A DNA stretch of 64,000 bases from Marinicrinis sediminis (GCF_042685085.1 NZ_JBHUMM010000010.1:186001-250000); one strand, 5' to 3'; positions 26,007 through 35,276 are shown, counted from the first letter of the stretch. The notes: generated by a model not told the origin, from the letters alone. Translations and numbers: made by a program.

Positions 26007-26099
26007 AGGGCATTACATAAAAGCACGATCACTGAACCATACTAGGTGTTGTGGAAGGGCATGTTCTCTTCCAAGCAGAGTATGGGGAGGTGAACAGAC

Positions 26100-26228
26100 A
26101 TGGCGAAGAACAACAAAAACAAACAAAACCAACAACCACAACAACAATACAACGCTGAGTTTGCAGAAGAAGTAGCCGCGAAGAATGCAGCGAATGCAGC
26201 GAAAGCAAATCAACAGGCTGAAAAGTAA
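26100..26228 (+). CDS. small acid-soluble spore protein, gamma-like
   Basis: Peptide of 42 residues, rich in Asn, Gln, Lys and Ala. It begins MAKNNKNKQNQQ and contains EFAEEVAAKNAANAAK. Composition and the AEFA motif resemble gamma-type SASPs, which serve as amino-acid stores in spores and are cleaved by the Gpr protease. The start is supported by GGGGAGGTG seven bases upstream. It is shorter than Bacillus subtilis SspE, which has internal repeats absent here. A strong terminator follows. Confidence 0.7.
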   Translation: MAKNNKNKQNQQPQQQYNAEFAEEVAAKNAANAAKANQQAEK

Positions 26229-26355
26229 TCCGGCCACTCGAAAAAGCATCAAGTCTAATGCGTGTGCCGCCGAATTTGCTCATGAAGCCAATGCGTTGCG
26301 TATGTCTTCTCCTGTGTTCACTTTCACAATGTTCAGGCTCACGCAATCGCAGAGA

Positions 26356-26402
26356 AAGACCGTCTGATGGATGCAAGCATCCCTGTCAGGCGGTCTTTTT
26401 TT
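26356..26402 (+). terminator. intrinsic terminator before liaF
   Basis: An extended stem (AAGACCG/CGGTCTT at the base, GATG/CATC at the apex) is followed by a run of T. The surrounding gap 26229-26553 shows no other gene. Confidence 0.85.
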
Positions 26403-26553
26403 GCTGTTGAACTCCGTCTGGAGACCGAGAAGAATTCCTACCCCCGCTCCTTTACCCGCCATTTCCAATTGGATACACTGGTGATAGAAGGTTGGGATGA
26501 GAGAGAAGAATGCTCGTTCCAGGATAAGCAGGAAGCAGGAAAGGAAGATACAG

Positions 26554-27621
26554 ATGAAACTCTCTTCGCGCATATTTTGGGGACTATTGCTGATTGGGAT
26601 GGGTGTGGCCTTTTTTCTGGATCAGATCGGATACTGGCATATTAATATCGGTATGCTGTTTGCCGATTTCTGGCCTGTGATTTTGATTTATTATTGTACG
26701 ATCGGCCTGTTGTCCAGACAGGATGGAGCGAATATGCTGTGGTCTTTGCTGGGGCTGGCGTTCGGGATTTATTTCCTTGGACACAATCTCGGTTACATCC
26801 ATATGGAATTCAGCCAAATTTATCCGTTGATCTTGCCGGTGGTGCTGATTGTAGTGGGGTTAAGTATTATGCTGAGTCCCAAAAAAAACTGGTCGCACTG
26901 GAAAGAGGATCAGCGTTACGAGCAAAATCATGCCCGTTCGGAATGGACGCGATCAAAGGACGAAATGAAAGAACAATGGAGAATGGCCAGAGAAGAACTG
27001 CGGAATGAAAAAACGCTCACGGATGAAGAACTGAAGGCGGAGCTGCGCAAGAAGATGGAGGATCTGGAACGTGAAGAACAGAGACTGGCTCGTGGCGAGA
27101 CGACCGCGACAGACGTAGGCAGCATGCGTGAGGGCAATCATGCTCGGTACGATTCAGATGCGAGGATGGAAGACGACCATGAATACGGCTATATGGATGA
27201 GGAACATTACGGAGGATATGGCGGGAGACCGGACAAACGAAAGCCAGTGAATCATAATCAGTTTATCGGTGATTTCACGCTCGGTCATCAATTCTACAGA
27301 CTGGAGCCGATGAACATCTCTCATTTTGTAGGCGATACGGTCATTGACCTGACAAAGGCTGACATTGCGTACGGGGAGACCAAAATAACCGTCTCTGCTT
27401 TTATCGGCGATGTCAAGATCTTTGTCCCGGAGGATACAGATCTCGAACTGAACGTGCACTTTTCTTCTTTCCTCGGAGATATGAAGGTATTTGACCGCAA
27501 GGACAGCGGCCTGATGAAGAATATGTCCTATCAGTCTCCTGCCTATGCAGAGGCACCCAAGAAGATTAGAATATCGGCGAGTATGTTTATCGGCGATATC
27601 AAGATCAGACAGGTGGGCTAG
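26554..27621 (+). CDS. liaF: LiaF-like envelope stress regulator with charged insert
   Basis: Membrane protein of 355 residues that precedes a LiaS/LiaR-type kinase and regulator; LiaF normally keeps LiaS silent until cell-wall stress. About four hydrophobic segments occupy residues 5-95. A highly charged, Glu/Lys/Arg-rich region (about 105-225) looks like a coiled coil with an Asp/Tyr/Gly-rich end. The C-terminal domain (about 236-355), with repeated FIGD motifs (FIGDFTLG, FIGDVKI, FIGDIKI), is the cell-wall-active antibiotic response domain. The start at 26554 follows AAGGAAG. It is over 100 residues longer than B. subtilis LiaF (241 residues). Confidence 0.82.
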   Translation: MKLSSRIFWGLLLIGMGVAFFLDQIGYWHINIGMLFADFWPVILIYYCTIGLLSRQDGANMLWSLLGLAFGIYFLGHNLGYIHMEFSQIYPLILPVVLIVVGLSIMLSPKKNWSHWKEDQRYEQNHARSEWTRSKDEMKEQWRMAREELRNEKTLTDEELKAELRKKMEDLEREEQRLARGETTATDVGSMREGNHARYDSDARMEDDHEYGYMDEEHYGGYGGRPDKRKPVNHNQFIGDFTLGHQFYRLEPMNISHFVGDTVIDLTKADIAYGETKITVSAFIGDVKIFVPEDTDLELNVHFSSFLGDMKVFDRKDSGLMKNMSYQSPAYAEAPKKIRISASMFIGDIKIRQVG

Positions 27622-27626
27622 CTGAG

Positions 27627-28697
27627 ATGATTGTATTGAAGAAGCTGAGACATTCGAAGTGGCAGCTGCTCGTCTCCTTTATGGGAGCCGCCGTGCTGGC
27701 TATCGGGATGGCGGGAGCCATGCAGGTATACTGGTATGACGGGGATTTTCTTACTGCGAAACAGATCTGGATCACGGTGCTGGTTGTGCTCCTTGCCCAT
27801 GCCTTTATCGGATACTTGGTGGCAAGAAGCTACCAGAGACAGCTGGATGAGCTGCAACTGAGTCTGCTACAGATTGAGAAGGGCAGATACAAGACACGGA
27901 TGAATGCGGCTGGTTGGGGCGGCTATGAAGATGCCAGTGAATCGTTCAATCGGATGGCTGCGGCTTTGGAGCAGCGGATGAAATTGCTGCAAATCATCGG
28001 AGAAGAGCGTACAATGAAGGAACAGACGCAGGAGATGGCCGTCCTGGAAGAGAGGAAGAGACTGGCACGGGATTTGCATGATACCGTGAGTCAGCAACTG
28101 TTTGCGATCCACATGTCGGCCTCTTCCCTCATCCGCATTCTCGAACACAATCCGCAGGCTGCGAGACAGGTCATGGAGCAGTTGACGGAGATGTCGCATT
28201 CAGCCCAGAAACAGATGAGGGGCTTTATTGCACAGCTGAGACCGATGGAGCTGGAGGATCGAACCCTGGGCGAAGCGTTGCAGTCGTGGTTTCCGGACTA
28301 TTGCAGACAGAATGAGCTGCAGGGCAGCCTGGATATTCAGATGGATGAACCGGTATCTGAATCGATCGAGCATCAGGTTTTTTTCATCATTCAGGAGGCG
28401 ATGGCCAACATTGTCAAGCATGCTGAAGCCAAGCATGCGGTATTGTATCTGCGCAGTGACCGACATCGTCTGCTGATGAATCTGACGGATGACGGAAAGG
28501 GATTCACAGCGCAGGAGACGGTCGGCTCCTATGGATTGAATAATATGAAGGAACGGGCAGAAAAGCTGGGCGGACATATTGAGATCGTCAGTCATGGAGG
28601 AGCAGGCACGAAAATCGTCATGCGCATTCCATTGTTCGCAAACGAAGCGGACAGCCAGCCGGATCGGTCAGAAGGAGAGGAGGAGCGTCAAGCATGA
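27627..28697 (+). CDS. liaS: LiaS-like sensor histidine kinase
   Basis: Kinase of 356 residues with two N-terminal membrane helices and a very short extracellular loop, typical of intramembrane-sensing kinases. HAMP (about 66-120) is followed by a HisKA_3 domain with His151 in LARDLHDTVSQQ. The HATPase has TDDGKGF and GLNNMKERA. It starts 5 bases after liaF and overlaps liaR by 4 bases (ATGA), so the three are translationally coupled. The expected signal is cell-wall antibiotic damage, relayed through LiaF. Confidence 0.9.
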   Translation: MIVLKKLRHSKWQLLVSFMGAAVLAIGMAGAMQVYWYDGDFLTAKQIWITVLVVLLAHAFIGYLVARSYQRQLDELQLSLLQIEKGRYKTRMNAAGWGGYEDASESFNRMAAALEQRMKLLQIIGEERTMKEQTQEMAVLEERKRLARDLHDTVSQQLFAIHMSASSLIRILEHNPQAARQVMEQLTEMSHSAQKQMRGFIAQLRPMELEDRTLGEALQSWFPDYCRQNELQGSLDIQMDEPVSESIEHQVFFIIQEAMANIVKHAEAKHAVLYLRSDRHRLLMNLTDDGKGFTAQETVGSYGLNNMKERAEKLGGHIEIVSHGGAGTKIVMRIPLFANEADSQPDRSEGEEERQA

Positions 28698-29353
28698 GCG
28701 ACAGGATTCGTCTGTTTTTAGTCGACGATCATGACATGGTTCGTGCCGGACTGAAGACCTATTTCATGGTAGAGCCGGATGTAGAGATCGCGGGAGAAGC
28801 AAGCAGCGGTGCGGATGCCATTCAGCAGCTGGCTGCGTTGTCCGATGCCGATTTTCCGGATGTGATTCTGATGGATTTGATGATGAAGGGCATGAACGGG
28901 GTGGAAGCCACGCAGCAGGTGCTCCGTCAACATCCCAAAGCGAGTATTGTCATTCTGACAAGCTTTCTGGAGGACGAGAAGGTGGTGGAGGCGATAGAGG
29001 CAGGTGCGCTCACCTATGTGATGAAAACCGTGTCCTCTGGGGAGCTCGTTGAAGTCGTGAGACGGGCCAGCAGAGGTGAGCAGATGATGGGATCGGAAGT
29101 TTCCCAGGCTTTGACTCGTGGTATTCGCCACCGACTGACTCATCAGGAGCATGAAGAACTGACCCCGCGAGAGAAGGAAGTGCTGCTCTTGATTGCCGAG
29201 GGGAAAACGAACAAGGAAATATCGGAGGAACTACATATCAGTATCAAAACGGTCAAAACCCATGTCAGCAATTTACTTATGAAATGTCAGCTGGAGGATC
29301 GTACGCAGCTCGCGGTATTTGCCCATCGAAAAGGTTGGGCAGGCTCATCGTGA
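28694..29353 (+). CDS. liaR: LiaR-like NarL/LuxR-family response regulator
   Basis: Response regulator of 219 residues. The receiver domain has FLVDDHDMVRAGL, and the phospho-acceptor Asp lies in VILMDLMMKGMNG. The LuxR-type helix-turn-helix near 155-210 reads LTPREKEVLLLIAEGKTNKE. It is coupled to liaS by a 4-base overlap. The classic LiaR targets liaI and liaH are not in this window, so the regulon lies elsewhere or differs. Confidence 0.9.
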   Translation: MSDRIRLFLVDDHDMVRAGLKTYFMVEPDVEIAGEASSGADAIQQLAALSDADFPDVILMDLMMKGMNGVEATQQVLRQHPKASIVILTSFLEDEKVVEAIEAGALTYVMKTVSSGELVEVVRRASRGEQMMGSEVSQALTRGIRHRLTHQEHEELTPREKEVLLLIAEGKTNKEISEELHISIKTVKTHVSNLLMKCQLEDRTQLAVFAHRKGWAGSS

Positions 29354-29383
29354 TGCATGGCGAATGTTTAAAATGAGAAGGCG

Positions 29384-29418
29384 AGGCTCATCCTATGGAA
29401 AAAACCAAAGGAGAGCCT
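29384..29418 (+). promoter_or_regulatory. hairpin overlapping the YugN-like ribosome-binding site
   Basis: AGGCTC (29384-29389) can pair with GAGCCT (29413-29418), and five Ts follow directly. The element could be a weak terminator for liaFSR. Its 3' arm contains part of AAAGGAGAG, the ribosome-binding site of the next gene, so folding could limit translation. Confidence 0.4.
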
Positions 29419-29422
29419 TTTT

Positions 29423-29833
29423 ATGTATCCGATCTCATCTACCATCGAAAACAGGCAAGATCGCTATATGGCCATTCATGAGGCCTTGAAGCAGCAAGGC
29501 TTTTCCCTCGGAGGCAACTGGGACTACGCGCATGGCTGTTTTGACCGGGCGCTGGAAGAAGGACAGAAGGTATGGCTTCGCATCCCGTTTCAAGTGGTCT
29601 CCGGTACGTTCGACGGATTGCAGGACGATCCGGATGCGCAGATTCAGCTGGGGACACCGTATGTGCTGAAGCATGTCTATCAGGAGGGACTGGACGGGGA
29701 AGCCCGTATCCGAACCTATGGGGCCATGCTCGATCAGTTTCAGGCTCCGGTGGATGCGGATGCGGAGGTAGAGAAGAAATGGATCGATAGCGCGGAGAAA
29801 CTGCTAGCCCGCATTGAACAGGCATTTGTATAA
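29423..29833 (+). CDS. YugN-like family protein
   Basis: Soluble protein of 136 residues resembling the Bacillus YugN family, with the segment ALKQQGFSLGGNWDYAHGCFD near the N-terminus. No signal peptide or membrane helix is seen. The function of the family is not established. The start ATG follows AAAGGAGAG, partly hidden in a hairpin. It lies between the Lia system and the HtrA-type protease, which does not by itself indicate a role. Confidence 0.75.
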   Translation: MYPISSTIENRQDRYMAIHEALKQQGFSLGGNWDYAHGCFDRALEEGQKVWLRIPFQVVSGTFDGLQDDPDAQIQLGTPYVLKHVYQEGLDGEARIRTYGAMLDQFQAPVDADAEVEKKWIDSAEKLLARIEQAFV

Positions 29834-29964
29834 AGTTTTAACTCCTTTTTAGCTGGAATTAAGGTTCTATTAAGGTTAAAGGTGCAAGATATAGATATCG
29901 CACATGAACACTTCCAGTCATGCATGCATGTGAAAGGATACATGAAAAAGGAGGCTGTATTTCG

Positions 29965-31491
29965 ATGAACGATTCCAATAAACCTCGCAATCCATATGAT
30001 GATTTTTTCAAAAATGATGCCCGTGACGCTTCTTCCGAAAATGAGCAGCAACCCGATCGCTCCCGGGATGAAGATGACGCGTCTCCACCTGCCGAGCGCC
30101 CTGAGCGTACGGTAAGTACGTATTACGCATACGGGCCTTATCGGTCCAAGGAAGATGCCATTCCGGTACAGGATGCGTCTACTGAATCCACCGCTCCTGA
30201 CCAGACCCCTGTCTTGATGGACGCCGGTTCTGCCGAGCAGACTTCCTCCGCGAATCGAACCTGGCGCGTACAGCAGAAGCCTGCCAGATCCTCCGGGATC
30301 AAGCGTATGTTTGCCAGTTTTCTTGCGGGTGCAGTGGTTGTGAGCGGCCTGATGTTTGCGGCAGACCGAACCAATCTGTTTACCGATGATCCGGTGCAAA
30401 TGCAGGCTGCGTCCTCACAAGGTCAGTCCACAACTACACCTGGTATTTCCCAGACGGCTTTTAACGGCAATGTCAGCCCGGATTCATTCTCCGGTATTGT
30501 CAATCAGGCCAGTCCGGCTGTTGTGAAGATTGAGACGTACGCGTCCCAGTCTTCGAATGCAAGTCCGTTTTCCAATGATGACTTTTTCCGATATTTCTTC
30601 GGGGATCAATATGTGCAGCCGGATAACAACAATGGAAACGGTCAGAAAAGACCGGCGGGCATGGGTTCCGGGTTTATCTTTGAAGAATCCGGTTATGTGC
30701 TGACCAATGAGCATGTCGTAGGCGGCGCGGATGAGATTTATGTGGAAATTCAAGGCCACAAGGAACCGTATAAGGCGGAACTGCTCGGATCGGATTTTGA
30801 TCTGGATCTGGCTGTTCTGAAAATTGAGTCAGATAAAGCATTTCCAACGCTGAAAATGGGTGATTCCGCCTCCCTGAATGTAGGAGATTGGGTGGTGGCG
30901 ATCGGGAATCCGGTCGGCTTTGACCATACCGTTAGTGTAGGGGTACTCAGTCAGAGAGAGCGGGAGATCTCGATCCCGGATGGAAACAGACAACGCAATT
31001 ATGAACATTTGCTGCAAACGGATGCTTCTATTAACCCAGGTAACTCAGGCGGCCCGCTGCTTAATTTGCAGGGAGAAGTCATTGGAGTGAATACGGCAGT
31101 CAGCACAGATGCCCAGGGAATTGGCTTTGCCATTCCAACAAGTACGATCCTGGATGTCGTGGAGAAGCTGAAGACCAATGAAACCATTCCGAAGCCGTAC
31201 ATTGGCGTCTATTTGACAGATATTGAACCAGCTTATTTGGAGAGCTACAATCTGGAAAGCACAGACGGCTCCTTCGTCACGCAACTGGAGCGTGGCGGCC
31301 CGGCTGCCAAGGCAGGTATCCAGCCTGGAGATGTTGTAGTTGAAGTAGATGGCAAGAAGGTAAAGAACACGGAAGAATTGATCGACATCATCTCCAGCAA
31401 GGACGTCGGTGACAAGGTGAACATGGTCATCATTCGGGACGGCAAACAGCTCGAAGCTGTCGTGATGATCGGCGATCGTAGTCAGTCTTGA
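29965..31491 (+). CDS. HtrA/DegP-type membrane-anchored serine protease with PDZ domain
   Basis: Quality-control protease of 508 residues. A cytoplasmic acidic N-terminus (about 110 residues) precedes one transmembrane helix (ASFLAGAVVVSGLMFAA). The extracellular trypsin-like domain has catalytic triad His250 (TNEHVVGG), Asp281 (DLDLAVLK) and Ser361 (NPGNSGGPLL), followed by one PDZ domain (about 395-500). The start at 29965 follows AAAAAGGAGGC. The next two genes are an OmpR regulator and a kinase. In Bacillus, htrA genes answer to a secretion-stress two-component system, so co-function is likely but inferred. Confidence 0.94.
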   Translation: MNDSNKPRNPYDDFFKNDARDASSENEQQPDRSRDEDDASPPAERPERTVSTYYAYGPYRSKEDAIPVQDASTESTAPDQTPVLMDAGSAEQTSSANRTWRVQQKPARSSGIKRMFASFLAGAVVVSGLMFAADRTNLFTDDPVQMQAASSQGQSTTTPGISQTAFNGNVSPDSFSGIVNQASPAVVKIETYASQSSNASPFSNDDFFRYFFGDQYVQPDNNNGNGQKRPAGMGSGFIFEESGYVLTNEHVVGGADEIYVEIQGHKEPYKAELLGSDFDLDLAVLKIESDKAFPTLKMGDSASLNVGDWVVAIGNPVGFDHTVSVGVLSQREREISIPDGNRQRNYEHLLQTDASINPGNSGGPLLNLQGEVIGVNTAVSTDAQGIGFAIPTSTILDVVEKLKTNETIPKPYIGVYLTDIEPAYLESYNLESTDGSFVTQLERGGPAAKAGIQPGDVVVEVDGKKVKNTEELIDIISSKDVGDKVNMVIIRDGKQLEAVVMIGDRSQS

Positions 31492-31560
31492 TTACCGTAT
31501 TGATGATACGCCGCACACTGTACAAGGCGCGGGGAAGGCGCGGTAAAGACGAAGTGAGAG

Positions 31561-31640
31561 AAATTGATTGATGTGAATAGAGAAATAGATTGATGTGAAT
31601 AGAGAAATAGATCGATGTGAACAGAGAAATAGATGGATGA
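31561..31640 (+). repeat. 22-bp tandem repeat in the 3' region of the protease gene
   Basis: Three full copies and one partial copy of a 22-bp unit (AAATAGATTGATGTGAATAGAG and variants, at most three changes each) lie between the stop codon and the terminator. Confidence 0.88.
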
Positions 31641-31643
31641 AGG

Positions 31644-31683
31644 AGGCAAAAGCAAGGGTGCTTTTGCCTCTTTGGTTTTTTTT
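31644..31683 (+). terminator. intrinsic terminator after the HtrA-type gene
   Basis: AGGCAAAAGC (31644-31653) pairs perfectly with GCTTTTGCCT (31660-31669), followed by a T-rich tail. Confidence 0.9.
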
Positions 31684-31769
31684 CGAGGCGCATTTTGTTA
31701 TGATACAGCTAATTAGAAAATGGCGAAAACGGGATAGGCAGATATGAGGCAGGGGAGGCAGAGAGCAGG

Positions 31770-32456
31770 ATGAGGGAACGAATTCTGGTGGTGGATGATG
31801 ATGAGAAAATTACGTCTTTACTAAGGCGCAGTCTGGCCTTTGAAGGCTATCAGGTAGATATTGCGTCCAACGGGCAGGAAGGATTGGGCAAGCTGCTGGA
31901 GATTGAGGTCGATCTCGTCATTCTGGATGTGATGATGCCGAAGCTGGACGGCTGGGAGGTATGCCAGCGCATTCGCGAGAGCGGCATCCATGTGCCGATT
32001 CTGATGCTGACCGCGAAAGACGAGATAGACGATCGTGTCAAAGGGCTCGACCTTGGCTCTGATGATTATGTCGTCAAGCCGTTTTCCCTCGATGAACTGT
32101 TGGCCCGCGTAAGGGCGTTGCTGCGCCGCAAGCAGCGGGAAGACCAGGATTCATCGACCGTGATTCAGTTCAAGGACGTGTCCATGCACCTCGATGCGAG
32201 GGAGGTTTTTCGCGGGGATCACCGAATAGAGCTGACGACCAAGGAATATGAGCTGCTGAAGCTGTTTTTGCAAAATCCGAATCGCGTGCTTCCGAGAGAT
32301 GTCATTATGGAACAGATATGGGGTTTTGACTATAGCGGTGAGTCTAATGTGCTGGAGGTTTATATTAATCTCCTGCGACAAAAAACAGAAGAGCACGGTT
32401 TCCCCCGAATTATTCAGACCGTGCGGGGAGCAGGTTACGTATTAAGGGGTGAATAA
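31770..32456 (+). CDS. OmpR/PhoB-family response regulator
   Basis: Two-domain regulator of 228 residues. The receiver carries VDDDEK, and the phospho-acceptor Asp lies in LVILDVMMPKLDGWE. The C-terminal winged helix contains LTTKEYELLKLFLQNPNRVLPRDVIMEQIW. Three bases separate it from the kinase gene. The upstream protease gene suggests an envelope or secretion-stress pair, though kinases of this type regulate many processes. Confidence 0.93.
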   Translation: MRERILVVDDDEKITSLLRRSLAFEGYQVDIASNGQEGLGKLLEIEVDLVILDVMMPKLDGWEVCQRIRESGIHVPILMLTAKDEIDDRVKGLDLGSDDYVVKPFSLDELLARVRALLRRKQREDQDSSTVIQFKDVSMHLDAREVFRGDHRIELTTKEYELLKLFLQNPNRVLPRDVIMEQIWGFDYSGESNVLEVYINLLRQKTEEHGFPRIIQTVRGAGYVLRGE

Positions 32457-32459
32457 GCC

Positions 32460-33902
32460 ATGTCCATCCGATTGAAACTAACATTATGGTATACGGGCAT
32501 TCTGACGGTGATTGTCGTCGTATTTGGATTCATCCTGTATTATTTCCTGCAAAACTATCTGTATGACAATGTTCGCAACAACCTGAAGGAGAAAGGCATG
32601 GAGGTCTATGAGCAGAGACAGCTGCTCGGACGATCGATTATCTTTCCACTGGATGCGTTCGAATCCTATTTCTTTCAAATCGTCAATGCAGAAGGACAGA
32701 TTATGCGTCAATCGGAAAATTTGCAGGGGTTGGCTCTGCCCGTCAAGGAGGGAGAGCTGGCTCGCTATCAGCAGGGGGATATAAGCGGAAGTCTCTTCAA
32801 GCAATATGCACTCCATTCCGATGTCACCTTTATGGTGTATGATATGCCCTTTTATCAGGGGACGACCTTTATCGGTTTGCTGCAGGTCGCGGTTGTGGTC
32901 TCGGATGTAGAGCAAACCCTGGAAGCATTCCGGTGGATCTATCTGTTTGCTGCCCTGGTATTGCTGGCGCTGGCGGCGAGTGTCGGCTGGTTCATGGCGC
33001 GCAAGGCCCTGACCCCGATTGACCATGTAATCGAGGCGGCCGAGCAAATTGAAAAAGGGGATGATCTCAGCCACCGCATCGCTTACGAAGGCTCCCAGCA
33101 TGATGAGATCGGACGACTGGTGGATCGGATCAATCGGATGCTGGGACGTATTCAACAAGCGTATGATGATCTGAATGAGGCGTACCGGGCGCAGCGGCGA
33201 TTCGTTTCCGATGCTTCCCATGAGCTTCGCACCCCGCTGACGACCATACGCGGCAATCTGGAGCTGTTGCAGAAAATGCAGCAAAAATGGATCGAAAAAC
33301 CGCAGGAACTGGACCCGGTTTATGTGAAAGAAACGAATGAAGAGGCCATGAAAGATATCCTGTCTGAGACCGAGCGTATGAGCAGACTGGTGAACGACCT
33401 GCTCTCACTGGCCAGAGCGGATGCCGGCCATGATATCGTGCTGGAGGAGATTGACCTGCTGCCGCTTGTGCAGGAAGTGGCACGCAGAGCCGAGTGGTTG
33501 CCTCGCAAGGCGACGTGGCAGATTGGGGATCTCTCCCCTCTTGAGGGCGTGGTGATTCAGGGAAATGCGGATTATTTGCAGCAGTTGTTCTTCATCTTTA
33601 TTGAAAATGCCTTCAAGTACACGCCACAGGGTGAAGTGATGCTGGATGCTGTAACCGGAAGCAGCCAGGTCGGCATTCGCATTCGTGATACGGGTGTAGG
33701 CATGGAAGCGGAAGAGGTTCCGCATATTTTCGAGCGCTTTTACCGGGCTGATGTGTCCAGAGGGGAAACGCCAGGAACCGGTCTCGGCTTGTCCATCGCC
33801 AAATGGATTATGGACGCGCACCATGGATCGGTAGAGGTAGAGACTCAAAAGGGAACGGGAACCACCTTTATCATCTGGCTGCCCCTCGGGTTTGCAGAAT
33901 AG
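32460..33902 (+). CDS. sensor histidine kinase (HAMP, HisKA, HATPase)
   Basis: Classical kinase of 480 residues. Transmembrane helices lie near residues 8-30 and 160-182, with an extracellular sensor of about 130 residues between them. HAMP is followed by HisKA with the H-box FVSDASHELRTPLTTIRGNLELL. The HATPase has the G-boxes RDTGVG and GTGLGLSI. GGGGTGA precedes its ATG. It is the cognate partner of the preceding regulator. Confidence 0.93.
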   Translation: MSIRLKLTLWYTGILTVIVVVFGFILYYFLQNYLYDNVRNNLKEKGMEVYEQRQLLGRSIIFPLDAFESYFFQIVNAEGQIMRQSENLQGLALPVKEGELARYQQGDISGSLFKQYALHSDVTFMVYDMPFYQGTTFIGLLQVAVVVSDVEQTLEAFRWIYLFAALVLLALAASVGWFMARKALTPIDHVIEAAEQIEKGDDLSHRIAYEGSQHDEIGRLVDRINRMLGRIQQAYDDLNEAYRAQRRFVSDASHELRTPLTTIRGNLELLQKMQQKWIEKPQELDPVYVKETNEEAMKDILSETERMSRLVNDLLSLARADAGHDIVLEEIDLLPLVQEVARRAEWLPRKATWQIGDLSPLEGVVIQGNADYLQQLFFIFIENAFKYTPQGEVMLDAVTGSSQVGIRIRDTGVGMEAEEVPHIFERFYRADVSRGETPGTGLGLSIAKWIMDAHHGSVEVETQKGTGTTFIIWLPLGFAE

Positions 33903-34154
33903 ATGGGTTCATATATAATGAAGGAGATTTGCATGGCAAGATGAACGCAACCCCATCCACCTCATCCGTATAGACGACATTCCTTCATGCGGTTATCATC
34001 TGTGATGAGGATATCCATCGCGCCTTTCAATAGAGTAGCTCAACAAAGCAATTTAACAAAGAAACTTAACAAAGCTTATCTTATAGAAGACAATAGAAAG
34101 CTCGCTATCGATGTTACACGAGCAGGATCACAACAAACGGAGGTGGCCGAACAA

Positions 34155-35111
34155 ATGGATGTAGTGAAAATTTCTCCACGCGGATACTGTTATGGCGTTG
34201 TCGATGCCATGGTGCTGGCCATGCAAACGGCTAAAAATCTGGATTTGCCTCGACCGATTTATATTCTGGGCATGATTGTACACAATTCGCATGTGACGGA
34301 AGCGTTTGAGAAGGAAGGGATTGTGACTCTGGACGGTCCCAATCGACTGGAGATTCTGGAACAGGTCACCGAAGGTACGATCATTCTGACCGCACATGGC
34401 GTGTCTCCTGAAGTGCGCAATACGGCAAGAGAGAAGGGACTGACCGTGGTCGACGCCACTTGTCCCGATGTGACACGTACGCATGACCTGATTCGGGAAA
34501 AAACGAATGAAGGTTACGAGATCATTTATATCGGGAAAAAAGGGCATCCTGAGCCGGAAGGCGCCATCGGTATCTGTCCTGAGCATGTGCATCTCATTGA
34601 ACGGGAAGAAGAGATTGCCTCGCTGGAATTGGAGACAAAGCAGATTATCATTACAAATCAGACGACGATGAGTCAATGGGACATCAAGCATATTATGAAT
34701 GCCTTGATTCGGAAGTTTCCATCCGCCCAAATTCATAATGAGATTTGCCTGGCTACACAGGTTCGTCAGGAAGCGGTAGCCGAACAGGCCAAGCAAACCG
34801 ATCTCGTCATCGTAGTGGGGGATCCGAGAAGCAACAATTCCAATCGGTTGGCGCAAGTATCCGAGCAAATTGCAGGGGTAAAAGCGTACCGGATCGCCGA
34901 TGTGACTGAGTTGGATCGCCAGTGGCTCATGCAGGTGCGCAAGGTGGGGGTTACCTCAGGCGCCTCGACCCCGACCTTGATCACCAAGGAAGTGATTGCT
35001 TATCTGGAGCAGTTTGATCCCGAGTTGCCTGAAACCTGGGATGTGCAACGAACGATTGACCTGAATCGGCTGTTGCCGCGTGTCAAGAATCAGCCTGCAA
35101 AGTCCTCGTAA
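34155..35111 (+). CDS. ispH: 4-hydroxy-3-methylbut-2-enyl diphosphate reductase
   Basis: Last enzyme of the MEP isoprenoid pathway, an iron-sulfur protein of 318 residues making IPP and DMAPP. Cluster cysteines lie in RGYCYGV (Cys12), DATCPDVT and EICLATQVRQ. The catalytic TxxE-like region and the HGVSPEVR motif are present. The start at 34155 is chosen over a longer in-frame start because it begins the conserved domain and has CGGAGGTGG upstream. The gap 33903-34154 shows only a possible -10 (TATAAT near 33912) and no gene. A terminator follows. Confidence 0.95.
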   Translation: MDVVKISPRGYCYGVVDAMVLAMQTAKNLDLPRPIYILGMIVHNSHVTEAFEKEGIVTLDGPNRLEILEQVTEGTIILTAHGVSPEVRNTAREKGLTVVDATCPDVTRTHDLIREKTNEGYEIIYIGKKGHPEPEGAIGICPEHVHLIEREEEIASLELETKQIIITNQTTMSQWDIKHIMNALIRKFPSAQIHNEICLATQVRQEAVAEQAKQTDLVIVVGDPRSNNSNRLAQVSEQIAGVKAYRIADVTELDRQWLMQVRKVGVTSGASTPTLITKEVIAYLEQFDPELPETWDVQRTIDLNRLLPRVKNQPAKSS

Positions 35112-35117
35112 TGATTC

Positions 35118-35156
35118 TCCCGGTCTGACCGCCTGGCGGGACCGGGATGTTTTTTT
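35118..35156 (+). terminator. intrinsic terminator after ispH
   Basis: TCCCGGTC (35118-35125) pairs with GACCGGGA (35140-35147) and is followed by a T-run. Confidence 0.88.
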
Positions 35157-35178
35157 CTGAAATGGGAATAGGGCACAC

Positions 35179-35207
35179 TTGACGCATGAAAAAAAATAGG
35201 ATATAGT
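35179..35207 (+). promoter_or_regulatory. sigma-A promoter of the DAHP synthase gene
   Basis: TTGACG at 35179-35184 and TATAGT at 35202-35207 have 17-base spacing. They lie about 70 bases ahead of the start codon. Confidence 0.65.
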
Positions 35208-35276
35208 TACTTTAATGATGAAAAGCTTAAAAGCGTATAAGCGTTGAAGCGATATATGGAATGGAGTGGATAATGA

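Noticed and set aside
33987..34154. N-terminal extension of IspH
   Set aside because: Not part of the conserved domain. The ATG at 34155 has a strong ribosome-binding site and begins the family sequence.
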